In this document: piece after piece, positions 56,512 to 64,000 of the stretch
Layout of the letters: every line of letters starts with the position of its first letter
Position numbering within the stretch: the first letter of the stretch is position 1
Assembly: GCF_002943565.1 (NCBI RefSeq)
Contig: NZ_PJCH01000009.1
Coordinates: forward strand, 1 to 64,000
Direction: 5' to 3'
Source: Hyphococcus luteus
Lineage (GTDB): Bacteria; Pseudomonadota; Alphaproteobacteria; Caulobacterales; Parvularculaceae
DNA length: 64,000 bases
The notes under the pieces: model-generated
Seen by the model: the letters and a program-made list of their open reading frames with translations, nothing else
The model's database searches: none
What the model was told of the DNA's origin: nothing
Made by a program: the position numbers and the translations under genes

Positions 56512-57150
56512 TCAGACTGCGACTTCGAAATCCGCTTCGGTGAGAGATTTCACCTCATCGACAGTGACCTCCGGCGCAAGCTCGATAAGCTTCATGCCTT
56601 TGCCGCGTTCGATCTCGAAGACGCCGAGATTGGTGATGACCATATCGACGACTTGCTTGCCGGTGAGCGGCAGCGCGCATTCATGCAAGAGCTTCGGCGC
56701 GCCCGATTTCGACGCGTGATCCATGACGACGACGACGCGCTTGACGCCGGCGACGAGGTCCATGGCGCCGCCCATGCCTTTGACCATCTTGCCCGGGATC
56801 ATCCAGTTGGCGAGATCGCCTTTTTCCGAGACTTCCATGGCGCCGAGAACCGAGAGGTCGATATGCCCGCCGCGGATCATGCCGAACGAGTCGGCGCTTG
56901 AGAAATACGACGTGCGGCGCAATTCGGTGATGGTCTGCTTGCCGGCGTTAATGAGGTCGGGGTCGACTTCGTCCTCATAAGGAAACGGCCCCATGCCGAG
57001 CATGCCGTTTTCCGACTGCAGCGTCACGTCGATGTCTTCGCCGATATAGTTCGCGACGAGCGTCGGAATGCCAATGCCGAGATTGACGTAAAAACCGTCT
57101 TCAAGCTCTTTGGCCGCGCGTTCGGCCATCTGGTTTCTATCCCAAGCCAC
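56512..57150 (-). CDS. scoB: 3-oxoacid CoA-transferase subunit B
   Basis: A 212-residue beta subunit of succinyl-CoA:3-ketoacid CoA-transferase. VNLGIGIPTLVANYI and LQSENGMLGMGPFP, containing the catalytic Glu that carries the CoA thioester, are diagnostic. GGHIDLSVLGAMEVSEKGDLANWMIPGKMVKGMGGAMDLV follows. It transfers CoA to acetoacetate-type acids. It begins where subunit A ends, so the pair is co-translated. It is convergent with the HxlR gene, 8 bases apart. Confidence 0.93.
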   Translation of the reverse strand: MAWDRNQMAERAAKELEDGFYVNLGIGIPTLVANYIGEDIDVTLQSENGMLGMGPFPYEDEVDPDLINAGKQTITELRRTSYFSSADSFGMIRGGHIDLSVLGAMEVSEKGDLANWMIPGKMVKGMGGAMDLVAGVKRVVVVMDHASKSGAPKLLHECALPLTGKQVVDMVITNLGVFEIERGKGMKLIELAPEVTVDEVKSLTEADFEVAV

Positions 57151-57854
57151 TATGCATTCTCCCGCTGACGGACGGTTCTTTGTTCCACGCGTTTTTCATG
57201 GTCGCCCTTGATAAGGCGCTGCACGAAAATGCCCGGCGTGTGGATGCAGTCCGGATCTAAATCGCCCAGCGATACGATCTCTTCGACTTCGGCGACGGTG
57301 GCCTTTCCGGCGGTCGCCATCATCGGGTTAAAGTTCCGGGCGGTCTTGCGGTAAAGGAGATTGCCTTCCGGGTCAGCCTTCCAGGCCTTGACGATGGAAA
57401 GATCGGCGACGAGGCCGGTTTCCATGATATAGGTCTCGCCGTTGAACTCCTTGTGCTCCTTGCCCTCGGCGATCAGCGTGCCGACGCCGGTCTTGGTGTA
57501 GAAGGCGGGGATGCCCGCCCCCCCGGCGCGGCAGCGCTCGGCGAGGGTGCCTTGCGGGTTGAATTCAAGTTCGAGCTCGCCCGACAGATATTGCCGTTCG
57601 AACTCCTTGTTCTCGCCCACATAAGACGAGACCATTTTCTTGATCTGGCGGGTGTGGAGCAGGAGGCCGAGCCCGAAATCGTCGACCCCGGCGTTGTTCG
57701 AAATGATCGTCAGATCTTTGACGCCTGAATCGCGCAGGGCGAGAATGAGATTTTCAGGGATCCCGCAAAGGCCGAATCCGCCCGCCATGATCGTCATGCC
57801 GTCGAACAAGAGCCCGTCCAGGGCTTCGGCCGCATCCTTGCGAATTTTCTTCAT
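57150..57854 (-). CDS. scoA: 3-oxoacid CoA-transferase subunit A
   Basis: A 234-residue alpha subunit from ATG 57854, which follows GGAGG. A further upstream start at 57908 would add 18 residues without family support. [19 protein letters not shown] is the CoA-binding glycine loop, [15 protein letters not shown] and [28 protein letters not shown] blocks (here [14 protein letters not shown]) are conserved. It forms the heteromer with subunit B for ketone-body or branched-acid metabolism. Confidence 0.93.
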   Translation of the reverse strand: MKKIRKDAAEALDGLLFDGMTIMAGGFGLCGIPENLILALRDSGVKDLTIISNNAGVDDFGLGLLLHTRQIKKMVSSYVGENKEFERQYLSGELELEFNPQGTLAERCRAGGAGIPAFYTKTGVGTLIAEGKEHKEFNGETYIMETGLVADLSIVKAWKADPEGNLLYRKTARNFNPMMATAGKATVAEVEEIVSLGDLDPDCIHTPGIFVQRLIKGDHEKRVEQRTVRQRENA

Positions 57855-57980
57855 GAAAGGCCTCCGAATTTGCGCCTCGCAGTAGCGCAAAAGCCGGGGG
57901 GCGTCCACATGAAGGCGGCGCCGAAAACGGATGTTTTCGGCGCTATGCCGTCGCAGCGGCGTCGGCTAAGCTCCGGCCCC

Positions 57981-59372
57981 ATGACTGAATGGAAAATTCA
58001 ACACAAAATTCTCACGGGCGTCGGCGCGGCCGCCGCCCTGGGGCTTGTCTACGCCGGGGTGCAGGCGGACCGGCTGGCCCGCATCGGCGCCGGTTACAAG
58101 GCCAAGACCGCCTGTTCGGAAGTTTTTGTCGCAGGGCGCGACGCCGGCGTCGTCCTCACCGGCGAATTTAAAGGCATGCCGGATGTCATGAAACAGATCA
58201 GGGTCAAATATGACGCCGACGCGAAAACCGTCCGCGCCCGCGGGCCGTTCGGTCTGGGGCGCGCCCGGGCGATCTATCGCGAGGGCTATGGCTGCACGCT
58301 TGCGAACGCCGGCCGGGTCGCGCCCTTGCCGCCCGCGCCGGCGGGGTTCGCCGCTGAGCCCTGGCCGGAAGCGCCGCCGGTTTCCGGCAAGGCGATCCCC
58401 CGCGTCGATTATGGGGCGCTCGATTTCGCGCTGACGCAAGCGTTCGAAAACAACGAGGCGAACCATCGCGCGGTGCTTGTCGCGGTGGACGGAAAGATCG
58501 TGGATGAGCGTTACGCCGACGGCTTTGACGCGGCGACGCGTTTCCTGTCCTGGTCCATGGCGAAAAGCGTCACCGCGACTCTGGTCGGCGCGGCGGTGAA
58601 GCGGGGTTACCTCGATGTCGACGATCCCGCGCCGGTGCCCGAATGGGAAGGCGATGCGGAGAAATCGAAAATCACCTGGAACGATCTCCTGCGCATGCAG
58701 TCGGGCCTCGCCTTCGATGAGGACTATGACAAGGTCCGCTCCGATGTGAGCCGCATGTTGTTCGAAAAAGGCGACGCCGGCGGTTTCGCCGCGCGCATGC
58801 CCGTCGACCATGTGCCGGGCGAGGTCTGGTATTATTCGAGCGGCACAGCCAATCTCATTGCGCGCACGCTGCGCGAGGTCCTGGCGGATGAAGGCTTGGA
58901 GCTTCATGAGTTTGCGCGCGAGGCGATCCTCGAGCCCATCGGCGCATCGAGCGTTATCCTCGAGCCTGACGCCTCAGGGACCTTTATCGGCTCTTCTTTC
59001 GTCTATGCGACGGCGCGCGACTGGGCGCGGCTGGGTCAGCTTTATCTGCAAAACGGCGTCTGGGACGGCGAGCGTTTATTACCCGAAGGCTGGGCGGAGT
59101 ATGTGAGCGCGCCGGCGGCGGCGTCGGATCATCAGTATGGGGCGCAATTCTGGCTCAACAAAGCGGGCGAAACCCGCCCGCGCTTTTTTCCGGGCGTTCC
59201 CGAAGAGATGTATTTCTTCTCCGGCCATGAGGGCCAATATGTTTTCATCATCCCCGACAAGCGCATGGTGGTGGTGAGGACCGGCCTCACCCGCGGCCGG
59301 TCGGCCATGGAGGCGGTCGCGCCGTTGTTGAAAGACATCTATTACGCGGTCGGCAGCCCTGAGGCGTCGTGA
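57981..59372 (+). CDS. Membrane-anchored serine hydrolase (beta-lactamase class C family)
   Basis: About 463 residues from ATG 57981; an upstream in-frame ATG at 57909 is possible. An N-terminal hydrophobic helix (ILTGVGAAAALGLVYAGV) anchors or exports it. The serine hydrolase domain has SMAK (Ser192-Lys195) in FLSWSMAKSVTAT, the Tyr motif WYYSSGTAN, and FFSGHEGQYVF as the HxG/KTG strand. Such enzymes are esterases or peptidases as well as beta-lactamases. Its stop overlaps the next gene start. Confidence 0.85.
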   Translation: MTEWKIQHKILTGVGAAAALGLVYAGVQADRLARIGAGYKAKTACSEVFVAGRDAGVVLTGEFKGMPDVMKQIRVKYDADAKTVRARGPFGLGRARAIYREGYGCTLANAGRVAPLPPAPAGFAAEPWPEAPPVSGKAIPRVDYGALDFALTQAFENNEANHRAVLVAVDGKIVDERYADGFDAATRFLSWSMAKSVTATLVGAAVKRGYLDVDDPAPVPEWEGDAEKSKITWNDLLRMQSGLAFDEDYDKVRSDVSRMLFEKGDAGGFAARMPVDHVPGEVWYYSSGTANLIARTLREVLADEGLELHEFAREAILEPIGASSVILEPDASGTFIGSSFVYATARDWARLGQLYLQNGVWDGERLLPEGWAEYVSAPAAASDHQYGAQFWLNKAGETRPRFFPGVPEEMYFFSGHEGQYVFIIPDKRMVVVRTGLTRGRSAMEAVAPLLKDIYYAVGSPEAS

Positions 59373-59743
59373 CGGCGCCCGATCTTGAGCGTTTCGATGC
59401 GCTGGCCCGCGCCGCTTATCAGCGCCTGCCGGCGGCGTTTCGCGCGCTTTGCGGCAATGTGGTGATCCACGTCGCCGAAGAGCCGGAGCCGGAAATCCTG
59501 CGCGAGATGGGCATCTCCGATCCGCTTGAGCTCTCCGGGCTGTTCGAGGGCGTGCCGTTCGGCGAGGCTGAGGATGCGGCGCCGAGCCATGTCCATCTTT
59601 ACCGCCGGGCGATCCTCGCGGAAGCCGCGGAGGAGGGGATCGGCCTTGAGGAGCTCGTGACCCATGTGCTGGTCCATGAAATCGGCCATCATTTCGGGCT
59701 GTCGGACGAGGATATGCACGCTATTGAAGAGGCGGCGGAATGA
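59369..59743 (+). CDS. Zincin-type metallopeptidase family protein (DUF1025/PF06262)
   Basis: A 124-residue minimal metallopeptidase with VHEIGHHFGLSDEDMHAIE, the HExxHxxGxxD zinc site, and YRRAILAEAAEEGIGLEELVTHVL before it. The GTG start overlaps the serine hydrolase stop (GTGA), implying translation coupling. Substrates of this family are unknown; it is cytoplasmic with no signal. Confidence 0.88.
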   Translation: MTAPDLERFDALARAAYQRLPAAFRALCGNVVIHVAEEPEPEILREMGISDPLELSGLFEGVPFGEAEDAAPSHVHLYRRAILAEAAEEGIGLEELVTHVLVHEIGHHFGLSDEDMHAIEEAAE

Positions 59744-59787
59744 GCCGCAATCGTGCGGCGCTTCACATTTGCTCAAAAAGAGCATAA

Positions 59788-61458
59788 ATGCGGGATATGA
59801 CAGAGAGCCTTTCCATCGCCATCGCCCAGATCGCCCCCGTGGTGGGCGATATCGACGGCAATGTGGACCGCATCCTGACGGCGCGGGGCCAGGCGGCGGA
59901 GGAGGGCGCCGATCTCGTCATCTATTGCGAACTGGTGGTCGCCGGCTATCCGCCCGAGGACCTTGTTCTGAAACCCTCCTTCCAGCGCGCCTGCATGCAC
60001 GCGGTGGAACGGCTCGCCGCGGAAACCGCAGATGGCGGCCCGGCGATGATCGTCGGCGCGCCCTGGAAAGAGGGCGACGCGCTTTACAACGGCGCCTTTC
60101 TTCTCAGCGACGGAAAGATCGCGGCGAAGCGCTTCAAGGTGCGGCTCCCGAATTACGGCGTCTTCGATGAGCCGCGCGTCTTCACGCCGGCGGAGCATTA
60201 TCCCGAACCGACCGAGTTCAAGGGCGTCAAGCTCGGCCTCATGATCTGCGAGGACATGTGGCTGCCCGGCGCCGCGGAAGCCCTCGCCGCGAAAGGCGCG
60301 GAGATGTTCATCGTCCCCCACGGCTCGCCCTTTCGCAAAACCGCGCTTGAAGAACGCACGATGGCCGCGCGCGCCCGGGTCGCGGCGACCGACAAGCCGC
60401 TCATCTTCGTCAATCAGCTCGCGGGCCAGGACGAGGTCTTGTTCGAGGGCGCGGCCTTCGTCATGGACTCGGCGGGCGTCGTTCAATATCGCGCGCCGCA
60501 ATTTGAAGAGACGACAGCGATTACGCGCTGGAAAAAAGACGCCGCCGGATGGGCCTGCGTCGAAGGGCCGGAAGCGGACTGGGTCGGCGGCGAAGAGATG
60601 GTCTATCGCGCGGTGACCATGGCCGTGCGCGATTATGTGACCAAGAACCGCTTCAAGGGCGTCGTCATCGGGCTTTCCGGCGGCGTCGATTCCGCGCTCA
60701 CCGCCGCCATCGCGGTGGATGCGCTGGGCGCGGAGGCCGTTCACTGCGTGATGATGCCTTCGCGCTATACGTCCAAGGAAAGCCTTGAGGATGCGGAAAG
60801 CTGCGCCAAGGCGCTCGGCGTGACCTATCGCTCAATTGGCATCGAGCCGGGCGTCGAGGCTTTCGACAAGATGCTGGCGCCGACCTTCGGCAATTTGCAG
60901 AAAGATGTGACGGAAGAAAACATCCAGTCGCGCCTCCGAGGCGTCATCCTCATGGCGCTGTCGAACAAGTTCGGCGACATGGTGTTGACCACCGGCAACA
61001 AGTCGGAAATGTCCGTCGGCTATGCGACGCTCTATGGCGACATGAATGGCGGCTTCAATCCGCTGAAAGATCTCTACAAGCTCGAGGTGTTCGCGCTCTG
61101 CCGCTGGCGCAACGCCCATCACGCGGCCGACCTGAAAGGTCCGAAAGGAGAGGTGATCCCCGAGCGGATCATCACCAAGCCCCCTTCGGCGGAATTACGC
61201 GAAGACCAGAAGGACGAAGACTCGCTCCCCGCATACGAGGTGCTCGATCCGATCCTGGAAATGCTGGTCGAAAAGGAAATGGCGGTGAAAGACATCGTCG
61301 CCAAGGGCTATGACGAAAAGGATGTGCGCCGCGTCGAGCATCTTCTTTATGTCGCGGAATATAAACGCCGCCAGGCGCCGCCGGGCCCGAAAGTCGCCAG
61401 CGTCAATTTCGGCCGCGACCGGCGCTATCCGATTACGAACGGGTGGCGGGACCGGTGA
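59788..61458 (+). CDS. nadE: Glutamine-hydrolysing NAD+ synthase
   Basis: A 556-residue two-domain enzyme for the last step of NAD synthesis. The N-terminal nitrilase-type glutaminase domain has YCELVVAGYPPEDLV (Glu), KRFKVRLPNYGVFDEPRVF (Lys) and LMICEDMWLPGAAE (Cys). The C-terminal synthetase has the ATP loop GLSGGVDSALTAAI, MMPSRYTSKESLEDAE, and LTTGNKSEMSVGYATLYGDMNGGFNPL. The start may be ATG 59788 or 59797. Full length and intact. Confidence 0.95.
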   Translation: MRDMTESLSIAIAQIAPVVGDIDGNVDRILTARGQAAEEGADLVIYCELVVAGYPPEDLVLKPSFQRACMHAVERLAAETADGGPAMIVGAPWKEGDALYNGAFLLSDGKIAAKRFKVRLPNYGVFDEPRVFTPAEHYPEPTEFKGVKLGLMICEDMWLPGAAEALAAKGAEMFIVPHGSPFRKTALEERTMAARARVAATDKPLIFVNQLAGQDEVLFEGAAFVMDSAGVVQYRAPQFEETTAITRWKKDAAGWACVEGPEADWVGGEEMVYRAVTMAVRDYVTKNRFKGVVIGLSGGVDSALTAAIAVDALGAEAVHCVMMPSRYTSKESLEDAESCAKALGVTYRSIGIEPGVEAFDKMLAPTFGNLQKDVTEENIQSRLRGVILMALSNKFGDMVLTTGNKSEMSVGYATLYGDMNGGFNPLKDLYKLEVFALCRWRNAHHAADLKGPKGEVIPERIITKPPSAELREDQKDEDSLPAYEVLDPILEMLVEKEMAVKDIVAKGYDEKDVRRVEHLLYVAEYKRRQAPPGPKVASVNFGRDRRYPITNGWRDR

Positions 61459-61485
61459 GAGTCTATGTAACCTTAAAGGTGTGCT

Positions 61486-61779
61486 TTGCCTAAACTAAAG
61501 CATCAGGTTTGGGCTAGCCCCGATAGATTGGAGTGGTCTTGCAACATAGCGAGCCGTGAACATGATGAATTGCGAGCTAAAGTCGCACCTGAAGATGAAT
61601 TGCAATTCGAATTCTTTGCAGCATCTTGGTCAGAAGCCATGACGATCTACCATGAGTGGCAAGGCTGGGAGCCTTATAAACCCGTGCCTGGTTACAAAAA
61701 TGATCTATATTCCGAAGAGCAATATCTAACACAGCTTTCAACTGGGCATCACAATCGGATACTCAAGGTAGAAGACTAA
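61486..61779 (+). CDS. Hypothetical 97-residue protein, AT-rich
   Basis: A small cytoplasmic protein with many aromatic and charged residues (SWSEAMTIYHEWQGWEPYKPVPGYKNDLYSEEQYL). The only in-frame start is a TTG. Base composition is markedly more AT-rich than the neighbours on both sides, pointing to later arrival. It overlaps the convergent PLP enzyme by 4 bases. I recognise no family and no motif of known function. Confidence 0.55.
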   Translation: MPKLKHQVWASPDRLEWSCNIASREHDELRAKVAPEDELQFEFFAASWSEAMTIYHEWQGWEPYKPVPGYKNDLYSEEQYLTQLSTGHHNRILKVED

Positions 61780-63032
61780 CTCGCCATCGTCTTCAACGCC
61801 TTCGCCAGCGCAAGCGAATCCTGAGGCGTGTTGTAAAGCGTCGGCGTTACGCGCACGCAAGTCCCGGCGGCGACGCCGTCGCGGTGGACGGTGAAGATGT
61901 TGAACTCCGAGAGCAGGCGCTCGACCAGCGCGACATTGTCTTCGACGGAGGTTTTGCCCTCAAGCCGGAACGAGGTGATGCCCGCATGAAGGCGCGGATC
62001 GTCCGGCGTTAAAATCTGAAGGTCGGGCAGGCCGCGCGCCGCCTCGACCCAGAGATTGCGCAGATAAGCGAGGCGTTCGGCTTTCAGCGCCGGGCCGATC
62101 TCAAGGCCGAATTTCAAAGCCTCGGGCAGGGTCAGGACAGCGGCGAAATCCGACGTGCCGGTATGAATGCGGCCCGATATGCGGGTCTGCTCCCAGTCGC
62201 CCGCGCCCGGATCGGGATCGATGGCGTTAAGGCGGCCTTTTTTGATATAGGCGAGGCCGACGCCGATGGGCGCGCCGATCCATTTATGGAGATTGTAGCC
62301 GACGAAATCGGCGCCGAGATCGTCCGCCGTGAAATTCATCTGTCCCCATGAATGGGCCGCATCGACGATGCAGTCGACTCCCGCCTTTCTCGCTTCGGCG
62401 ACGATCTTCTTCACCGGGATCGCGAGCCCCGTGCGGTGACTGATATGGGTGAGAAGGAGAAGCTTCACCGACGGATTGTCCGCAAGCGCTTTTTTGTAGA
62501 AGGCGACGAGCCCGTCATGGGTCGACGGCTCGGGGATCGAGACCTTGACGACCGCGCAGCCGCTTTGAGCGGCGCGCCAGTCCATCATCGCCTGCATGGA
62601 GCCGTAATCGAGATCGGCGTACATCACCGCGTCGCCGGGTTTTAAGCGGTTGTAGCGTGTGATCAGCGCTTTCAAGGCTTCGGTGGCGCCGCGCGTCAGC
62701 GCGATTTCGTCTTCGCCCGCGCCGAGAAAGGAAGCGAGCTCGGCGTGAATGGCGCGATAGTCGTCGCCATAGGCGCGGCGGGCGTAATAGGAATTATCGT
62801 GATTGACCTTTTTCAGGTTTTCGAAATAGCGCTCAGTCACCGGGCGCGCCATGACGCCCCAATTGCCGTTTTCGAGATTGACGATGTCTTTCTTGACGTC
62901 ATAGGCCTTTGCGACCTCGCGCCAATAGGCTTCGTCCTCAACGGCGCCCTTATTCGCGCGCGCCGCCGAAATGAAAGAAGGCGCCGCCAGCGCGGCGGCG
63001 CCTTTCAATACTGTGCGTCGTGATGCTTTCAT
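61776..63032 (-). CDS. Tat-exported aminotransferase class V-fold PLP enzyme
   Basis: A 418-residue fold-type I PLP enzyme with a twin-arginine signal (MKASRRTVLKGAAALAAPSFISAARA). LTRGATEALKALITRYN and DAAHSWGQMNFTADDLGADFVGYNLHKWIGAPIGVGLAYI carry the cofactor Asp, His and PLP-binding Lys. It resembles isopenicillin N epimerase-like class V enzymes. Export of a PLP enzyme fits Tat, which moves folded proteins. It ends 4 bases into the convergent small gene and is preceded by the TonB receptor, 13 bases upstream, perhaps in one operon. Confidence 0.85.
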   Translation of the reverse strand: MKASRRTVLKGAAALAAPSFISAARANKGAVEDEAYWREVAKAYDVKKDIVNLENGNWGVMARPVTERYFENLKKVNHDNSYYARRAYGDDYRAIHAELASFLGAGEDEIALTRGATEALKALITRYNRLKPGDAVMYADLDYGSMQAMMDWRAAQSGCAVVKVSIPEPSTHDGLVAFYKKALADNPSVKLLLLTHISHRTGLAIPVKKIVAEARKAGVDCIVDAAHSWGQMNFTADDLGADFVGYNLHKWIGAPIGVGLAYIKKGRLNAIDPDPGAGDWEQTRISGRIHTGTSDFAAVLTLPEALKFGLEIGPALKAERLAYLRNLWVEAARGLPDLQILTPDDPRLHAGITSFRLEGKTSVEDNVALVERLLSEFNIFTVHRDGVAAGTCVRVTPTLYNTPQDSLALAKALKTMAS

Positions 63033-63045
63033 GCTTGTGAAGCTA

Positions 63046-64000
63046 TCACAGTTTCACGTCGAGCCGAACATAATAGAAGCCGCCATCGGTGTCGTAAGGC
63101 GCGTTGCGCGAATAGATGAGGCCGCGATTGGCCTGGAACTCCGCTTCGTCCGGATAATTGTCGAAGACGTTTTCCGCGCCCGCCCGGATCGAAAGCTGAT
63201 CCGTGAACCGATAGGTCGCCGCGAGATCGAGGAATGTCTCGCCGCCAAACGCCTGGAAGATGTCGCCGTCGGCGTTGAACGAATAGTCCGTCCATCCCCC
63301 GTAATAACGCGCGCGGGCGAAGAGCTCGAGCGCGCCCAGCGCATAAGACGCAGACGCCGTCGCCGTATGGTTCGGCAGCACTTCCTCGAAGCGCACCCGG
63401 GTCGTCTCATTCGCGGCGAGATCGCCGTCGGTGACTTTCGTCGAGTTGTAGTTGTAAGCGCCGGTGAGGGTGAGATCGCCCGGACCGGCCTGCATCGCGT
63501 AAGAGGCGACGACATCGACGCCGCGGGTGCGGGTGTCGAAATCGTTCTGGAAGAAATTGACGCGCGTGATGCCTTCGCCGCCGGGCACGCCGAGGGCGAC
63601 GAATTCAGCCTGTTCTTCCGGCGTCGGGTTGAAGGTTTGCGAGGTGCCGAAGCGGTCGGAAATGTTGATCTGGTAAAGATCGACCGTCGCGGTGAAGCCG
63701 CCCTCGCTCCAGGCGAGGCCGATCGTATAGTTTTCCGACTCTTCAGCGTCGAGCGAGCGGATATTTGCATCCGGACGCGCATTGATGACTTCGGCGACGG
63801 GGCCGAGCGGGCTGAAGCGGCCGGCGGTGAAGATGTTGAGCGTCACCGTATCGAGCCCTTGCGAGGTGCGCTCTGAGAAGAGCTGGCCCGGGGTCGGCGC
63901 GCGAAAGCCGGTGGAGGCGGTGGCCCTGAGCGCGAAAGACGGCGTGATTTCAAAACGCGTGGAGATTTTCCCGTCGAGGGAGTCGCCATATTCGCTGAAA
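63046..64000 (-). CDS. TonB-dependent receptor, C-terminal part (partial)
   Basis: The open frame runs from the window edge to the stop at 63046 without interruption, giving about 318 residues of an outer-membrane beta-barrel. ATASTGFRAPTPGQLFSER is the conserved barrel block of TonB receptors, GVDVVASYAMQAGPGDLTL and LFARARYYGGWTDYSF are later strands. RAGAENVFDNYPDEA and the final GGFYYVRLDVKL, ending in a hydrophobic residue for Bam recognition, complete it. The plug and signal lie outside the window. It would import a siderophore or other ligand; the downstream PLP enzyme may act with it. Confidence 0.9.
   Translation of the reverse strand, partial: FSEYGDSLDGKISTRFEITPSFALRATASTGFRAPTPGQLFSERTSQGLDTVTLNIFTAGRFSPLGPVAEVINARPDANIRSLDAEESENYTIGLAWSEGGFTATVDLYQINISDRFGTSQTFNPTPEEQAEFVALGVPGGEGITRVNFFQNDFDTRTRGVDVVASYAMQAGPGDLTLTGAYNYNSTKVTDGDLAANETTRVRFEEVLPNHTATASASYALGALELFARARYYGGWTDYSFNADGDIFQAFGGETFLDLAATYRFTDQLSIRAGAENVFDNYPDEAEFQANRGLIYSRNAPYDTDGGFYYVRLDVKL

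Noticed and set aside
1-64000. tRNA, rRNA or known riboswitch genes
   Set aside because: No cloverleaf, TPsiC box or recognised aptamer core was found by reading both strands. A covariance-model search would be needed to be certain.

Overview
The window is high-GC DNA from an alphaproteobacterium. The mix of genes points to the Maricaulales/Hyphomonadales/Parvularculales neighbourhood: a Rhodobacter-type gene transfer agent (GTA) structural cluster, arginine synthesis through N-acetylcitrulline with a fused NAGS-K kinase/synthase (a type known from Maricaulis and Xanthomonas), a PleC-like kinase, glnE, and lipid A 2,3-diamino-sugar genes. This placement is inferred from gene content only. No rRNA, tRNA, CRISPR array, transposase or integrase was seen.

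Layout. 1-4.5 kb: the start of a Tat-exported protein (cut by the window edge), a flavin reductase / 25-aa peptide / VOC operon divergent from a SufR-like Fe-S regulator, a lipoprotein plus DUF2165 membrane protein pair, ycgN and a universal stress protein. 4.7-20.0 kb: a GTA-type head-tail cluster in canonical order (g1 small terminase-like, TerL, portal, g3.5-like, protease, capsid, connector, head closure, tail terminator, tail tube, two chaperones, short tape measure, DUF2460, DUF2163, NlpC/P60, 1284-aa megatron). There are no lysis, replication or integration genes. Almost every loose gap is filled with palindromic interspersed repeats, and a small membrane-protein gene lies on the opposite strand between g13 and g14. 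20.0-21.5 kb: a lower-GC accessory patch with a coiled-coil/hydrophobic protein convergent to two small membrane proteins. 21.6-32.7 kb: a DnaJ-family chaperone behind an attenuator-like leader, a conserved unknown protein, a hydrolase-OsmC fusion, an HtrA protease with a two-component system, HU and glnE. 32.7-36.8 kb: an overlapping trio of a flavoprotein with a degenerate FAD motif, an intact CrtI-like flavoprotein and a GcvT-like folate protein. 36.8-39.0 kb: an EF-hand protein, ECF sigma factor, membrane anti-sigma candidate and Spy/CnrX-like sensor. 39-44.2 kb: a gallate-type extradiol dioxygenase, an amidohydrolase and a PleC-like kinase. 44.4-49.5 kb: argF', a PH-like membrane protein, a GIY-YIG nuclease and a GNAT enzyme among repeats, then argB (NAGS-K) and argC. 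49.6-64 kb: a KefB/C-type antiporter, gnnB-gnnA, class II DAHP synthase, an exported small protein divergent from an HxlR regulator, scoAB, a serine hydrolase/metallopeptidase/nadE run, a Tat-exported PLP enzyme and the C-terminal part of a TonB-dependent receptor.

How the parts work together: the GTA block should build capsid and tail but must rely on host loci elsewhere for activation and lysis. ArgF', NAGS-K and ArgC supply much of an acetylated arginine route. HtrA plus its response regulator and kinase, and the sigma/anti-sigma/Spy-like set, look like two separate envelope-stress modules. GnnA/GnnB fit outer-membrane lipid A remodelling.

The best candidates for something undescribed are the reverse-strand gene and the low-GC patch associated with the GTA cluster, the repeat colonisation and RNA-switch-like structures within it, the paired intact/degenerate flavoproteins with a folate enzyme, and the 25-aa peptide in the Fe-S-regulator operon.
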